The notes: generated from the letters alone by a model not told the origin. 64,000 nucleotides of DNA from Nocardioides seonyuensis (GCF_004683965.1 NZ_CP038436.1:1-64000); one strand, 5' to 3'; positions 9,390 to 18,513 are shown, numbered from the stretch's first letter. Made by a program: numbers and translations.

Positions 9390-10118
9390 TCAGTGGTCGT
9401 CCTCGCCGAGCACCGACCGCAGACGCTTGGGCGTCTGCGGGGCCTCGGTCGGAGCGGCACCCTCGCCGGTGGCGAGGGCCTCCAGCTGCTGGGAGAAGTA
9501 GGTCTTGAGGCGGCTGCGGTACTCGCGCTCGAAGGCACGCAGTGTCTCCACGTCGCCGTTGAGCTTGTCGCGCTCCTTCTCGAGATCGCCGAACATCTGC
9601 TGACGACGCTCTGCCGTCTCGGAGTCGAGCATCTGGGAGCGCTGGCGGGCGTCGGCCTCGAGGCGGTCCGCCTTGGTCTTGGCCTCGGCCTCGAGGCGCT
9701 CGGCCTTGGTGCGGGCGGCGCCCACGATCCGGTCGGCCTCGTTCTTGGCGTCCTCGACGAGCTCGTCGGCGTTGCGGGTCGCGATCTCCAGCAGTCGGGC
9801 TGCCGCGTTGGAGGCGTCGGCGACGTTCTGCACGGGGGCGGCCGCGGCCACGGGAGCCGGGGCGGGCTTCACCGGCTCGGGCTCGGGCTCGGGCTCGCGC
9901 TGGATCGGCGCGATCATCGGAGCCGGCTCCGACGCGGCGCCGCCACCGGACTGTGCGGCCGCGAGCTTGGAGCGCAGGTCCTCGTTCTCCTTGGTGAGTC
10001 GAGCGAGCTCGGCCTCGACCTCGTCGAGGAACTGGTCGACCTCACCCATGTCGTAGCCCTCACGGAGCCGGACCGGTGTGAAGCGCTTGTTGCTCACGTC
10101 CTCAGGCGTCAGTGGCAT
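9390..10118 (-). CDS. divIVA: DivIVA / Wag31 polar growth scaffold
   Basis: DivIVA (Wag31) marks cell poles and recruits the cell-wall elongation machinery in Actinobacteria. The 242-aa product starts with the membrane-binding DivIVA domain (MPLTPEDVSNKRFTPVRLRE, GYDMGEVDQFLDEVEAEL). A linker rich in Pro, Ala and Glu follows (about residues 65-115), then long coiled coils (NADELVEDAKNEADRIVGAA; KADRLEADARQRSQMLD). The frame is open upstream to another ATG at about 10142, but the start at 10116-10118 is chosen because all family members begin near this motif. It is the last gene of the division cluster in the direction of transcription and likely also has its own promoter. Confidence 0.95.
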   Translation of the reverse strand: MPLTPEDVSNKRFTPVRLREGYDMGEVDQFLDEVEAELARLTKENEDLRSKLAAAQSGGGAASEPAPMIAPIQREPEPEPEPVKPAPAPVAAAAPVQNVADASNAAARLLEIATRNADELVEDAKNEADRIVGAARTKAERLEAEAKTKADRLEADARQRSQMLDSETAERRQQMFGDLEKERDKLNGDVETLRAFEREYRSRLKTYFSQQLEALATGEGAAPTEAPQTPKRLRSVLGEDDH

Positions 10119-10140
10119 TGACCTCACCCAAACTTTCAAC

Positions 10141-10169
10141 ATCGATGGCTCTTCTGACCGTGCTGTCAA
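10141..10169 (-). promoter_or_regulatory. Candidate divIVA promoter
   Basis: On the minus strand a perfect -35 hexamer TTGACA occupies 10164-10169, followed after 17 nt by ATCGAT, a weak -10. The start codon lies about 23 nt further on. The -35 is convincing and the -10 is not. The spacing to divIVA and the 105-bp gap from yggT make a separate promoter plausible. Confidence 0.4.
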
Positions 10170-10223
10170 GACAATAGCGCCCGGGGGCGCGCAGGGCACA
10201 CAGTGACCCAAGTGGCTGGTGGT

Positions 10224-10517
10224 TCATCGCAGGAAGATGATCGCCACGACCTCCAGGAGGAGGTAGGCCGCGATCATCACGATGAGGAAGCTGAGGTCGA
10301 GGGCGAAGGACCCGATGCGCAGCGGAGGGATCACGCGACGCAGGGCCAGGATCGGCGGATCCGTCGCGCTGTAGACACCTTCGAGGACCACCAGAAGGAC
10401 GCCGTGCGGCTCCCAGCGGCGCGCGAAGACCTGCACCCAGTCGACGATGAAGCGGAGCCAGAGCAGCCCGATGAACACCCACAGGATCCCGATGAGGACC
10501 TGGCCAATGATTTCCAC
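10224..10517 (-). CDS. yggT: YggT family membrane protein
   Basis: This 97-aa protein has two hydrophobic blocks, IGQVLIGILWVFIGLLWLRF near the start and FALDLSFLIVMIAAYLLLEV near the end. They flank a loop with DPPILALRRVIPPLRIG, the signature of the YggT family. The family sits between sepF and divIVA in most Actinobacteria and is thought to help position division or membrane functions, but its biochemical role is unknown. The ATG at 10515-10517 lies 2 nt after the sepF stop, so the two are co-transcribed. Confidence 0.9.
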   Translation of the reverse strand: MEIIGQVLIGILWVFIGLLWLRFIVDWVQVFARRWEPHGVLLVVLEGVYSATDPPILALRRVIPPLRIGSFALDLSFLIVMIAAYLLLEVVAIIFLR

Positions 10518-10519
10518 GA

Positions 10520-11020
10520 TCAGCTCTGGTTGAAGAAGCCATCCTCGGCGATGCGCTCCTTGTCCTCGGCCGCGACCGTGACGTTGGGCGGCGAGAGCAG
10601 GAAGACCTTGTTGGTCACGCGCTCGATCGAGCCACGCGTGGCGAAGATCAGCCCGGCTGCGAAGTCCACGAGGCGCTTGGCGTCGTTGTCGTCCATCTCG
10701 GAGAGATTCATGATGACGGGCGTGCCGTCCCGGTAGTTCTCGCCCACCAGGCGCGCCTCGTTGTAGTTGCGCGGGTGCAGCGTGGTGATGCGACTCAACT
10801 CGGCGACGACTCCTGGCTGGACTCCCTGATGGACACTGACCGGACGGCGGCGCTCAGCCAGGTCTGCCACAGGGGCTGGGCGGCGCTCGCGGGGCCTGTC
10901 GGCCCGTGGGTCGACCGCGTCGTGGGCGGCGGTCTCGAAGTCACCGTCGTAGTCGTCGTAGTGGCCGGTGTCCTCGAGCAGGCCGAGGTACTCGCCGATC
11001 TTGCGCATCGCGCCGCTCAT
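10520..11020 (-). CDS. sepF: SepF cell division protein (FtsZ membrane anchor)
   Basis: SepF links FtsZ filaments to the membrane and is the main FtsZ anchor in Actinobacteria, which lack FtsA. The 166-aa product begins [16 protein letters not shown], the amphipathic membrane-binding helix, followed by an acidic and basic linker. The SepF/YlmF core follows at about residues 80-155 ([57 protein letters not shown]). The ATG at 11018-11020 is chosen because it begins with the conserved helix; upstream extensions of the frame are not SepF-like. A 61-nt gap separates it from yggS. Confidence 0.95.
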   Translation of the reverse strand: MSGAMRKIGEYLGLLEDTGHYDDYDGDFETAAHDAVDPRADRPRERRPAPVADLAERRRPVSVHQGVQPGVVAELSRITTLHPRNYNEARLVGENYRDGTPVIMNLSEMDDNDAKRLVDFAAGLIFATRGSIERVTNKVFLLSPPNVTVAAEDKERIAEDGFFNQS

Positions 11021-11081
11021 GAGACAGATCCTCCGGTAGACCGGGCGCCCGGGGTCGGACACCACTGGGTTGTTGTGGACA

Positions 11082-11792
11082 TTACTGGACCGAGGGCCTC
11101 GGACCGAGGACCGCGGAGCCGACACGCACGTGTGTCGCACCGTGCGCGATCGCCTGCTCGAGGTCCCCGCTCATCCCCGCCGAGAGCACGGTCGCTCCGG
11201 CGTGGGTGCGCAGCAGCTCGTGGTGGATGCCTGCGAGACGTTCGAAGGCGCGCGCCGGCTCCTCGCCCAGTGGCGCCACCGCCATGAGCCCCCGGAGGTC
11301 CAGCGCCGGGGCGTGTGCCACCGCCTCGGCGAGCTCTGGCAACCGGTCAGGGTCGGCCCCGGAGCGGTGGTCGGCACCCGGTGGGTCCAGGCTGACCTGG
11401 AGCAGCACGTCCAGACGGTGACCAGCAGCGTCGGCACCTCTCTGCAGCCCGGGGACGAGCTTGACGCGGTCGACGGACTCGACCACGTCGGCGTACGACG
11501 CCACTGCCGCGGCCTTGTTGCTCTGGAGCCCTCCGATGAAGTGCCAGCGCAGCCCGAGGTCAGCGCACTCGGCTGCCTTGGCCTGTGCCTCCTGGTGGCG
11601 GTTCTCTCCCACGTCGGTGATCCCGAGCTCGGCGAGGTGCCGCACGTCGGAGGCGGGGAAGAACTTGGTGACGACGACGATGGCCACGTCTGCCGGGTCA
11701 CGACCCGCGGCCCGGGCCGCGCCGTCGATGCGGTGTCGTACGGCGTCGAGGTTGGCCTGCAGCTCTTCCCGCCGCTGCCCCGGGTCGGTCAC
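11082..11792 (-). CDS. yggS: YggS family pyridoxal-phosphate homeostasis protein
   Basis: YggS/PLPBP is a PLP-binding alanine-racemase-fold protein without known catalysis that keeps free pyridoxal phosphate and amino-acid pools in balance. The PLP lysine lies in [15 protein letters not shown] (about residue 40). Other family marks are [31 protein letters not shown] and [20 protein letters not shown] near the C-terminus. The GTG at 11790-11792 overlaps the pgeF stop (GTGA). Length, 236 aa, is normal. The gene is a regular member of actinobacterial division clusters between pgeF and sepF. Confidence 0.92.
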   Translation of the reverse strand: MTDPGQRREELQANLDAVRHRIDGAARAAGRDPADVAIVVVTKFFPASDVRHLAELGITDVGENRHQEAQAKAAECADLGLRWHFIGGLQSNKAAAVASYADVVESVDRVKLVPGLQRGADAAGHRLDVLLQVSLDPPGADHRSGADPDRLPELAEAVAHAPALDLRGLMAVAPLGEEPARAFERLAGIHHELLRTHAGATVLSAGMSGDLEQAIAHGATHVRVGSAVLGPRPSVQ

Positions 11793-12487
11793 GACATCCA
11801 CACCAGCCCTGCCATCCGGCCGGAGGCCGTCCCGTCGCGCCGGTGGGAGTGGAGCCGGTCGTCCTCGAGCGTGCACAGCCCGACGTCACGCACTTCGACG
11901 CCGGCCCGGTCGAGCTGGGCGCGGACACCGGCGCCGAGGTCGAGCGCGGGTGTGCCGTGCGCGGACGTGGCACGGGTCTCCGGCACGAGCGCCGAGACGT
12001 CGGCGCGCATCTGCTCGGGCACCTCGTAGCAGCGGCCGCACACGTGGGGGCCGATCCAGGCGGTCAGCGAGGTGGCGCCCAGCTCGCGCATGCGATCGAC
12101 CGTGCGGGTGACGACGTCGAGTGCCACCCCCTGGCGACCGGCGTGGGCGACACCGACCACGCCGTTCTCCGGGTCTGCGAGCAGCACGGGCACGCAGTCG
12201 GCGACGCGGACCATCAGGCCGACCCGACGCAGCGTCGTGACCTGCGCGTCCGCCGTGGGCACCTCGTCGAGCGGACCGTAGGTGGGCTCGTCCTCGACCA
12301 CGAGGACGTCGTTGCCGTGCACCTGGTCGAGCCGGGCGAAGCGGATCCCCAGGTCGGACTCGAGGTGCGACAGCGCCGTGGCGAACCCCGGTCTCCTGCC
12401 CTGCAGGTCGAGCGAGGAGTCGGTGAAGGCCACGTCCACCCTGGACGGGGTCGACGCGGCCTCCAGCGAGTCGCGAAGGACGAACAC
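11789..12487 (-). CDS. pgeF: Peptidoglycan editing factor / multicopper-type laccase-fold protein (YfiH)
   Basis: PgeF (YfiH, DUF152) prevents wrong amino acids entering the peptidoglycan stem and has been reported with purine-nucleoside and polyphenol-oxidase activities. Recognisable segments are RFARLDQVHGNDVLVVE (metal histidine), VRVADCVPVLLADPENGVVG (metal cysteine), VAHAGRQGVALDVVTRTVD and WIGPHVCGRCYEVPEQM. The GTG at 12485-12487 directly follows the ftsZ stop codon, so expression depends on the ftsZ transcript. Length, 232 aa, fits the family. Confidence 0.9.
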   Translation of the reverse strand: MFVLRDSLEAASTPSRVDVAFTDSSLDLQGRRPGFATALSHLESDLGIRFARLDQVHGNDVLVVEDEPTYGPLDEVPTADAQVTTLRRVGLMVRVADCVPVLLADPENGVVGVAHAGRQGVALDVVTRTVDRMRELGATSLTAWIGPHVCGRCYEVPEQMRADVSALVPETRATSAHGTPALDLGAGVRAQLDRAGVEVRDVGLCTLEDDRLHSHRRDGTASGRMAGLVWMS

Positions 12488-13690
12488 CTACTTGAGGAAG
12501 TCCGGGACGTCGAGGTCGTCGTCGTCGAACTGAACCTGCCGCGGCGCGGGACGGGCCTGCGCGGGCTGGCTCTCCTGGGCCGGAGCCGTGGCCCGGACCG
12601 CCGGAGCGGGCTCGGCCGGGCGTGCTGGCTGCGCCGGGACGGACTGCCTCTGGGCCGCGAGCTTCTGGGCAGCTTCTCGGACCTGCTCCTGCGTCTGCAC
12701 CGGAGTGGCGCGCAGGCCGCTCCCCTCCACGCGACGCTTGGGCATGCCGCCGTCGAAGCCGGCGGCGATGACGGTGACCCGCACCTCGTCGCCCAGGGCG
12801 TCGTCGATGGTGGCTCCGAAGATGATGTTGGCCTCGGCGTGGGCCGACTGCGACACGAGCGCAGCGGCCTCGTTGATCTCGAAGAGGCCGAGGTCGGACC
12901 CACCTGCGATGGAGAGCAGCACGCCGTGTGCACCCTCGATGGAGGCCTCGAGCAATGGCGAGGAGACGGCCATCTCGGCTGCCTGGACGGCGCGGTCCTC
13001 ACCCCGGGCGGAGCCGATCCCCATCAGCGCGGAGCCCGCGTTCGCCATCACGGACTTCACGTCCGCGAAGTCGAGGTTGATCAGGCCCGGCGTGGTGATC
13101 AGGTCGGTGATGCCCGAGACGCCCTGGAGCAGCACCTGGTCGGCCTGCTTGAACGCGTCGAGGATCGACACGCTGCGGTCGGTGATCGAGAGCAGCCGGT
13201 CGTTGGGGATCACGATGAGGGTGTCGACCTCCTCGCGCAGCTGGCCGATGCCCTCCTCGGCGGAGTTGGCTCGGCGGCGACCCTCGAAGGCGAACGGCCG
13301 GGTCACGACACCGATGGTCAGTGCGCCGAGCGAGCGGGCGATGCGCGCCACCACCGGAGCACCGCCGGTTCCGGTGCCACCGCCCTCGCCCGCGGTCACG
13401 AAGACCATGTCGGCGCCCTTGATGACCTCTTCGATCTCGTCGGCGTGGTCCTCGGCGGCCTTGGCGCCGACCTCGGGATTGGCACCCGCACCGAGGCCGC
13501 GGGTGAGCTCGCGGCCGATGTCGAGCTTGACGTCTGCGTCGCTCATGAGCAGGGCCTGGGCGTCGGTGTTGATCGCGATGAACTCGACGCCCTTGAGGCC
13601 GACCTCGATCATCCGGTTGACGGCGTTGACGCCGCCACCACCGATGCCGACGACCTTGATGATCGCCAGGTAGTTCTGCGCTGCTGCCAC
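12488..13690 (-). CDS. ftsZ: FtsZ cell division GTPase
   Basis: FtsZ polymerises into the cytokinetic ring and drives septum assembly. The 400-aa protein has the N-terminal [17 protein letters not shown] loop, the tubulin signature GGGTGTG at residues 103-109, a T7 synergy loop NLDFADVK near 204-211, and an Ala/Pro/Gln-rich linker. The C-terminal peptide [12 protein letters not shown] binds SepF and FtsW partners. The start is GTG (13688-13690) with an AGAGG ribosome-binding site 10 nt upstream. Unlike the genes before it, ftsZ is separated from ftsQ by 320 bp with its own leader, which fits separate control. Confidence 0.98.
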   Translation of the reverse strand: MAAAQNYLAIIKVVGIGGGGVNAVNRMIEVGLKGVEFIAINTDAQALLMSDADVKLDIGRELTRGLGAGANPEVGAKAAEDHADEIEEVIKGADMVFVTAGEGGGTGTGGAPVVARIARSLGALTIGVVTRPFAFEGRRRANSAEEGIGQLREEVDTLIVIPNDRLLSITDRSVSILDAFKQADQVLLQGVSGITDLITTPGLINLDFADVKSVMANAGSALMGIGSARGEDRAVQAAEMAVSSPLLEASIEGAHGVLLSIAGGSDLGLFEINEAAALVSQSAHAEANIIFGATIDDALGDEVRVTVIAAGFDGGMPKRRVEGSGLRATPVQTQEQVREAAQKLAAQRQSVPAQPARPAEPAPAVRATAPAQESQPAQARPAPRQVQFDDDDLDVPDFLK

Positions 13691-13755
13691 GGGTCCGGGA
13701 CCTCTCGTGTGGGGGTGGAAGTGCTGCTCTGGTCACTGCCTCCGACCCCGGCGGA

Positions 13756-13793
13756 AACCCTAACCGTGAGCCTGAGGGTTATAGTTATGTCAA
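13756..13793 (-). promoter_or_regulatory. ftsZ leader element: TTGACA/TATAAC with inverted repeat
   Basis: On the minus strand the sequence reads TTGACA (13788-13793), four bases, then TATAAC (13778-13783). An inverted repeat follows, formed by the plus-strand hexamers AACCCT (13756-13761) and AGGGTT (13775-13780). It lies 66-103 nt upstream of ftsZ. This AT-rich island in a GC-rich region stands out. TATAAC can act as a -10; the TTGACA is too close to be its -35, so the hexamer and the repeat may be a regulator site instead. Confidence 0.4.
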
Positions 13794-13895
13794 CCTCGTG
13801 ATGCCGGAGACGATAGGCACGGACGCGTCCCGGATGCTGCCGACACGCCAGAGGGCGATCGGATTTCCGTGCCTTCTCCTTCGCGCCAGCCCGCA

Positions 13896-14011
13896 CCCTG
13901 GCGGCGTACGACGTCACCGTCACCACCCTGGCGGCAGACGACAAGGTTCCGGCCCATCCGGTGTCGTGTGCCGCCACCCTGGGGCAGGGCGGTGTCGTGT
14001 GCCGCCAGCCT
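13896..14011. repeat. Intergenic element: two direct plus two inverted 17-18-bp units
   Basis: Two plus-strand units (13896-13912 CCCTGGCGGCGTACGAC; 13926-13942 CCCTGGCGGCAGACGAC) are followed by two inverted units (13963-13980 GTCGTGTGCCGCCACCCT; 13994-14011 GTCGTGTGCCGCCAGCCT). The pairs can fold into nested stem-loops. The last unit touches the ftsQ stop codon, so the element lies immediately 3' of ftsQ and could act as an attenuator or mRNA-stabilising structure. The same design occurs at 60971-61088. The rest of the 13691-14010 gap holds the ftsZ leader and no gene. Confidence 0.7.
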
Positions 14012-14760
14012 CAGCGGGCGGTGGGACTGCCCGGGACGCTCACGTCGAAGATGCGCCCCTTCTCCCCCAGCAGCACGGCAACGACCTGCGCCTTCTGCTG
14101 CGACTCCTCGGCGCTCCCCCACAGCACCTCTCGCCCGTCACGCAGGACCAGGGTGATCTGGTCGACGGTCTCGACCTGGACGTGGTCGACCTTGGGTGCG
14201 AGCTCTGCGGGCAGCGCCGACACGACGGTGGCGGCCTCCTTGAGGGCGTCGGTGCCGGTCGAGGAGAGTGCGCGGACGCGCGGCATGCCCGGAGGGACCT
14301 TGGGGTAGTCGCGGAAGACGACGCCGTCGGGGTCGAGACCGCGGATGCGTCCACCGAGCTCGACGACAGCGATGGCGGTTCGCTCGGTCACCGCGACCTG
14401 GACGGTGTCGGGCCAGGCGCGGGTCACCTCGACGTCCTTGACCTCGGCCATCGAGCCGACCCGACGTCGGGAGCGGTCGAGGTCGACGAGCGCGAGCTGC
14501 TCCCCCACGGTCACGTCGGCGACGCGGCGCACGTCCTGCTCGGAGAGGTAGTCGACACCGGACACCTCCACCTTGGTGACCGACAGCACGCTCGAGAAGA
14601 GGAGCAGCCACACGGCGGTCCCGGCGAGCACCAGCACGAGCACCAGCGCCACGGCGTAGCGCAGCGACACCCACCGCCGGGCCCACTGGCGACGGGCGAA
14701 GCGCCGGCGGGTGCGCTCGGTGGCACGGTCGTCGGTGGCACGATCCTCGGTGGCGGTCAA
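14011..14760 (-). CDS. ftsQ: FtsQ / DivIB divisome protein
   Basis: FtsQ is a bitopic divisome protein linking early (FtsZ-side) and late (FtsW/FtsI) components. The 249-aa product has an Arg-rich cytoplasmic tail, one transmembrane helix (about residues 34-56, YAVALVLVLVLAGTAVWLLL), and a POTRA domain opening with LSVTKVEVSGVDYLSEQDVR. The FtsQ/DivIB beta domain follows (WPDTVQVAVTERTAIAVVEL, RIRGLDPDGVVFRDY). The start is TTG (14758-14760), overlapping the murC stop (TTGA). Overall identity to FtsQ families is always low, but position and topology make it firm. Confidence 0.93.
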   Translation of the reverse strand: MTATEDRATDDRATERTRRRFARRQWARRWVSLRYAVALVLVLVLAGTAVWLLLFSSVLSVTKVEVSGVDYLSEQDVRRVADVTVGEQLALVDLDRSRRRVGSMAEVKDVEVTRAWPDTVQVAVTERTAIAVVELGGRIRGLDPDGVVFRDYPKVPPGMPRVRALSSTGTDALKEAATVVSALPAELAPKVDHVQVETVDQITLVLRDGREVLWGSAEESQQKAQVVAVLLGEKGRIFDVSVPGSPTAR

Positions 14761-16169
14761 CGCTCCCCCAGCAGGTCCAGCACTCGGGGCCCGACGGCGG
14801 TGATGTCGCCGGCGCCGAGGGTGATCACGACGTCACCCGGCCGAGCCCTGCGCACGAGCTCAGCGGGTACGTCGGCCTGGTCGGGCACGAACGCCACGTG
14901 ATCCGCGGCCAGTGGAACCGCGTCTGCCACGGTCGCCCCCGAGACGGAGGGGTCGGGGTCCTCCCGGGCCACGTAGACATCGAGCACGACGACCTCGTCG
15001 GCGGCACCGAGCGCGATGCCCATCTGCTCACCGAAGATCCGGGTGCGGGAGACGAGGTGGGGCTGGAACGCCGCCACCACACGGCCCTCGCCCGCGACGG
15101 CCCTCGCCGCCTGAAGGTCGCCCGCGATCTCCACCGGATGATGGGCGTAGGAGTCATAGACACGCACCCCTGCGGCCTCCCCCTTGAGCTCCATCCGGCG
15201 GCCCGTCCCGGTGAACCCGGCCAGTCCCCCAGCCAGGTCGTCGAAGGCGAAGCCCAGGCGCAGCCCCATCGCGAGCGCAGCCGCGGCGTCGAGCACGTAG
15301 TGCCGTCCGGGGATCCCCAGCCGGAGCTCGCCGAGCATCTCTCCGTCGCGCTGGATCCGGCAGCGTGAGGTCGTGCCGTCGAGCACCAGGTCGAGGATGC
15401 GCAGGTCGACCCCGTCGCTCTCACCGACCGTGACGACCTCGCGACCGTCGAGCCGGGCCGCCTCGGCCAGCCGGGCAGCTCCGGCGTCGTCGCCCACGCA
15501 CACCAGGAAGCCGTCGCGGTCGAGCGTCTGCACGAAGTCGTCGAACGCCTGGTGGTAGGCCTCCTCCGTGCCCCAGTTGTCGAGGTGGTCGGCCTCGACG
15601 TTGGTCACCACGGCGGCATGCGGGCGGTAGACGAGGAAGGCGCCGTCGCTCTCGTCGGCCTCCGCGACGAACAGGTCGTCGGTACCGGCGTCGGCGTTGC
15701 GCCCGGTGGAGGTGAGCACCCCGCCGACGGCGTACGACGGATCAGCACCGGCCGCGAGCAGGGCGCAGGTGAGCAGCCCAGTCGTGGTGGTCTTGCCGTG
15801 CGTGCCCGCGACGGCGAGCACCCGCTGGTCCGCCATCACCGCGGCGAGGCCGGCGGAACGCGGCAGGACCCGCAGGCCGCGGCGGCGTGCCTCCAGGACC
15901 TCGGGATTGTCCTCGCGGGCAGCGGTGGTGACGACGAGGGTCTCGGCGTCACCGACGTGGGCCGCGTCGTAGCCCAGGTGACAGGTCACGCCGAGCTCAC
16001 GGAGGGCAGGCAGGAAGGGGGTGTCCTGGTCGTCGCTGCCCGAGACCGGCAGTCCTCGCGCCGCCATGATGCGGGCGATCGCGGACAGCCCGGCACCGCC
16101 GATGCCGACGAAGTGGACTCGACCGAGCTGGTCGGCAGGGAGGATGTGCTCGGGGACCGGGATCCTCAC
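14757..16169 (-). CDS. murC: UDP-N-acetylmuramate--L-alanine ligase
   Basis: MurC adds L-alanine to UDP-MurNAc with ATP, the first step of stem-peptide assembly in the cytoplasm. The 470-aa protein has the N-terminal Rossmann domain VHFVGIGGAGLSAIARIM, the ATP-binding loop GTHGKTTTT at about residues 122-130, VAEADESDGAFLVYRPHAAV, the invariant NVEADHLDNWGT, and VYDSYAHHPVEIAGDL in the C-terminal domain. The GTG start (16167-16169) overlaps the murG stop. It ends in an overlap with ftsQ. Confidence 0.97.
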   Translation of the reverse strand: MRIPVPEHILPADQLGRVHFVGIGGAGLSAIARIMAARGLPVSGSDDQDTPFLPALRELGVTCHLGYDAAHVGDAETLVVTTAAREDNPEVLEARRRGLRVLPRSAGLAAVMADQRVLAVAGTHGKTTTTGLLTCALLAAGADPSYAVGGVLTSTGRNADAGTDDLFVAEADESDGAFLVYRPHAAVVTNVEADHLDNWGTEEAYHQAFDDFVQTLDRDGFLVCVGDDAGAARLAEAARLDGREVVTVGESDGVDLRILDLVLDGTTSRCRIQRDGEMLGELRLGIPGRHYVLDAAAALAMGLRLGFAFDDLAGGLAGFTGTGRRMELKGEAAGVRVYDSYAHHPVEIAGDLQAARAVAGEGRVVAAFQPHLVSRTRIFGEQMGIALGAADEVVVLDVYVAREDPDPSVSGATVADAVPLAADHVAFVPDQADVPAELVRRARPGDVVITLGAGDITAVGPRVLDLLGER

Positions 16170-17260
16170 AGCGGCCTCGTGCCCCGAGGGGCTCCGACCG
16201 ACTCGACGATGATGCGGGCAAGTGCCTCGTCGGCATCACGCGGCACCAGCGCCGCCGCGGCCGCGCCCATGGCGGCGAGTCGTTCGGTGTCGTGCGCCAG
16301 TCCTGGAACGGTGGCGCGGATCCACTCCGGACTGAGAGCGGCGTTGTCGACCATGAGGGCTCCGCCGGCGTCGACCACCGGCTGCGCATTGTGGGCCTGC
16401 TCGCCGTTGCCGATCGGCAACGGCACGAAGATCGCCGGCAGGCCGACGGCCGCTGCCTCCGTCACGCTCGATGCCCCGGCGCGGCAGATCACCAGGTCGG
16501 CGGCAGCGTAGGCGAGGTCCATGCGGGTGACGAACGGCTCGACGACGTAGGGGACGGCGCTCGGCTCCGGGGTCGCGGTCCCCTGCGGTCCGACCACGTG
16601 GAGCACCTGCACGCCCGCCGCGCCGAGGGCCGCCGACGCGGCAGAGACCGACTCGTTGAGGTGGCGGGCGCCCTGGGAGCCGCCGGTGACCAGCAGGGTG
16701 GGGAGATCGGGGTCGAGGGCGAAGAACTCCCGGGCCTCCGCGCGAGCCTCGTCCCGGTCGAGCGTGGAGATCATCCGACGGATCGGCAGCCCGACGTACT
16801 CGGCTCGGGGAAGCGGCGTGCCGGGGAAGCTCACCGCGACCCGGTCGGCGACCCTTGCTCCGGCCTTGTTGGCGAGCCCGGGCAGGGCGTTCTGCTCGTG
16901 GACGACGAGTGGGAGCTTGCGGCGCCGGGCCGCGAGGTAGACCGGCATCGACACGTAGCCGCCGTAGCCGACCACCACGTCCGGCTGCACGCGGTCGATC
17001 ACCTCCAGCGTGCGCCGCACGGCGTCACGCAGCCGGCCGGGCACTCGCAGGAGGTCGACCGAGGGCTTCCGCGGCAACGGCACCGGCGGGATCAGCTCCA
17101 GCGGGTAGCCGGCCTCCGGCACCACGCGGTTCTCGAGTCCTCGAGGGGTGCCGAGGCAGGTGATCTCGACGGACTGGTCGAGCCGTCGCAGGGCGTCGGC
17201 CGTCGCGATGAGGGGGGACGTGTGCCCGGCGGTGCCACCGCCGGCGAGGAGTACGTGCAT
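16166..17260 (-). CDS. murG: MurG, lipid II-forming N-acetylglucosaminyltransferase
   Basis: MurG transfers GlcNAc from UDP-GlcNAc to lipid I at the inner membrane face, giving lipid II. The 364-aa GT-B protein starts MHVLLAGGGTAGHTSPLIAT with the glycine-rich loop. It continues with VVVGYGGYVSMPVYLAA, VVHEQNALPGLANKAGARVA, a second glycine-rich loop LLVTGGSQGARHLN, and the donor site ICRAGASSVTEAAAVGLPAI with PIGNGEQAHNAQPVVDAGGA. The ATG at 17258-17260 is 11 nt after the ftsW stop. All catalytic regions are present. Confidence 0.97.
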   Translation of the reverse strand: MHVLLAGGGTAGHTSPLIATADALRRLDQSVEITCLGTPRGLENRVVPEAGYPLELIPPVPLPRKPSVDLLRVPGRLRDAVRRTLEVIDRVQPDVVVGYGGYVSMPVYLAARRRKLPLVVHEQNALPGLANKAGARVADRVAVSFPGTPLPRAEYVGLPIRRMISTLDRDEARAEAREFFALDPDLPTLLVTGGSQGARHLNESVSAASAALGAAGVQVLHVVGPQGTATPEPSAVPYVVEPFVTRMDLAYAAADLVICRAGASSVTEAAAVGLPAIFVPLPIGNGEQAHNAQPVVDAGGALMVDNAALSPEWIRATVPGLAHDTERLAAMGAAAAALVPRDADEALARIIVESVGAPRGTRPL

Positions 17261-17271
17261 CGACGTCAAAT

Positions 17272-18513
17272 CTATCGGCGCGGCGATGCGGACAGACCGG
17301 TGGAGCCCCGACGGCGCCGCGCTGCCAGGGCCGCGGCCGCCTCCGGCTCCCTCCGGGCGAAGCCGATGACCAGGCCGAGTGCCACGAGGGACGGCAGCAG
17401 CGCGGAGCCGCCGTAGGAGACGAGCGGCAGCGGGATGCCGATCACGGGCAGCAGCGCCAGCACCATGCCGAGGTTGATCATCGCCTGGCCCAGCAACCAC
17501 ACGACGATGCCGAAGGTGGCGTACCGCACGAACGGGTCGTCGGTCGTCATGGCGACCCGGATCGCGGCATACGCGATCGTGAAGAACAGGGCGACCACCA
17601 GGAGCGTGCCCGCCAGGCCCAGCTCCTCACCGAGGACGGCGAAGATGTAGTCGGTGTGGGCCTCCGGCAGGTCTCCCCACTTCTGCGTCGAGGCACCGAT
17701 GCCCTGGCCGAACCATCCGCCGGTCGACAGCGCGTAGAGCCCGTGGGCGGGCTGCCAGCCCGCGTCGTGGTAGTCCTTGAAGGGATCGGTGAAGTGGGTG
17801 ATGCGCGCGAGCCGCTCGGTGTCGAGCGTGGCGAGGAACGTCGCCCCGACCCCGAGGATGGACAGGCTGAGCCCGAACAGCCGCAGAGGCGCCCCCACGA
17901 CCCAGAGCATGCCCAGCATGATCGCGGAGAGCACCAGCGCGGTCCCGAGGTCGCGACCGACGAGCACGAGCGCGATGACGGCGAGCAGCCCGGGCACCAC
18001 CGGCACCAGGATGTGGTGGAGCTCCTTGAGGCGACGCTCCTTGTGGGCGTAGATGTTGGCCGCCCACAGCACGATGGCGAGCTTGGCGATCTCGGCCGGC
18101 TGGATCTGCGCGGGTCCGATCGCGAGCCAGTTCTTGTTGCCGTTGACGACTACGCCGAACTGCGCGACGAGTGCCAGCAGCACGAGGGCGACCAGGAACC
18201 CGGGATAGGCCAGGCGACGCACGTGCTTGAGCGGCATCCGCGACGCGATGAACGCGGCGGGAAGGCCGAGGACCACCCACATCAGCTGGCGCTTGACCAC
18301 GGCGTAGGAGTCGTCGTAGGTGATGAACGACCGCACGCTCGAGGCGCTCAGCACCATGATCAGGCCGATGGTCAGCAGCAGCAGGCTCGACCCGAGCAGC
18401 AGGTAGTAGGACGCCAGGGGCTTGTCGAGCGCCTCGCGCACCGACCGCCACCGGGCCACGAGCCCGTCGCCCAGCGCGGGGCGCGCCTTCTCGACGGGGC
18501 TCGCGGTGGTCAT
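17272..18513 (-). CDS. ftsW: FtsW, SEDS-family lipid II polymerase
   Basis: FtsW is the septal peptidoglycan glycosyltransferase of the SEDS family, acting with FtsI. The 413-aa protein has about ten transmembrane helices. Family segments include SYYLLLGSSLLLLTIGLIMV, GNKNWLAIGPAQIQPAEIAK, VLVGRDLGTALVLSAIM, GWFGQGIGASTQKWGDLPE, AHTDYIFAVLGEELGL and VIGIPLPLVSYGGSALL. The ATG at 18511-18513 (MTTASPVEKARPALGD) is chosen because it leaves a short cytoplasmic tail; the frame stays open much further upstream into murD, which is a shadow. It lies 37 nt after murD. Confidence 0.95.
   Translation of the reverse strand: MTTASPVEKARPALGDGLVARWRSVREALDKPLASYYLLLGSSLLLLTIGLIMVLSASSVRSFITYDDSYAVVKRQLMWVVLGLPAAFIASRMPLKHVRRLAYPGFLVALVLLALVAQFGVVVNGNKNWLAIGPAQIQPAEIAKLAIVLWAANIYAHKERRLKELHHILVPVVPGLLAVIALVLVGRDLGTALVLSAIMLGMLWVVGAPLRLFGLSLSILGVGATFLATLDTERLARITHFTDPFKDYHDAGWQPAHGLYALSTGGWFGQGIGASTQKWGDLPEAHTDYIFAVLGEELGLAGTLLVVALFFTIAYAAIRVAMTTDDPFVRYATFGIVVWLLGQAMINLGMVLALLPVIGIPLPLVSYGGSALLPSLVALGLVIGFARREPEAAAALAARRRRGSTGLSASPRR

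Noticed and set aside
11843..13801. 652-codon plus-strand frame opposite pgeF and ftsZ
   Set aside because: Antisense shadow of two well-supported genes.
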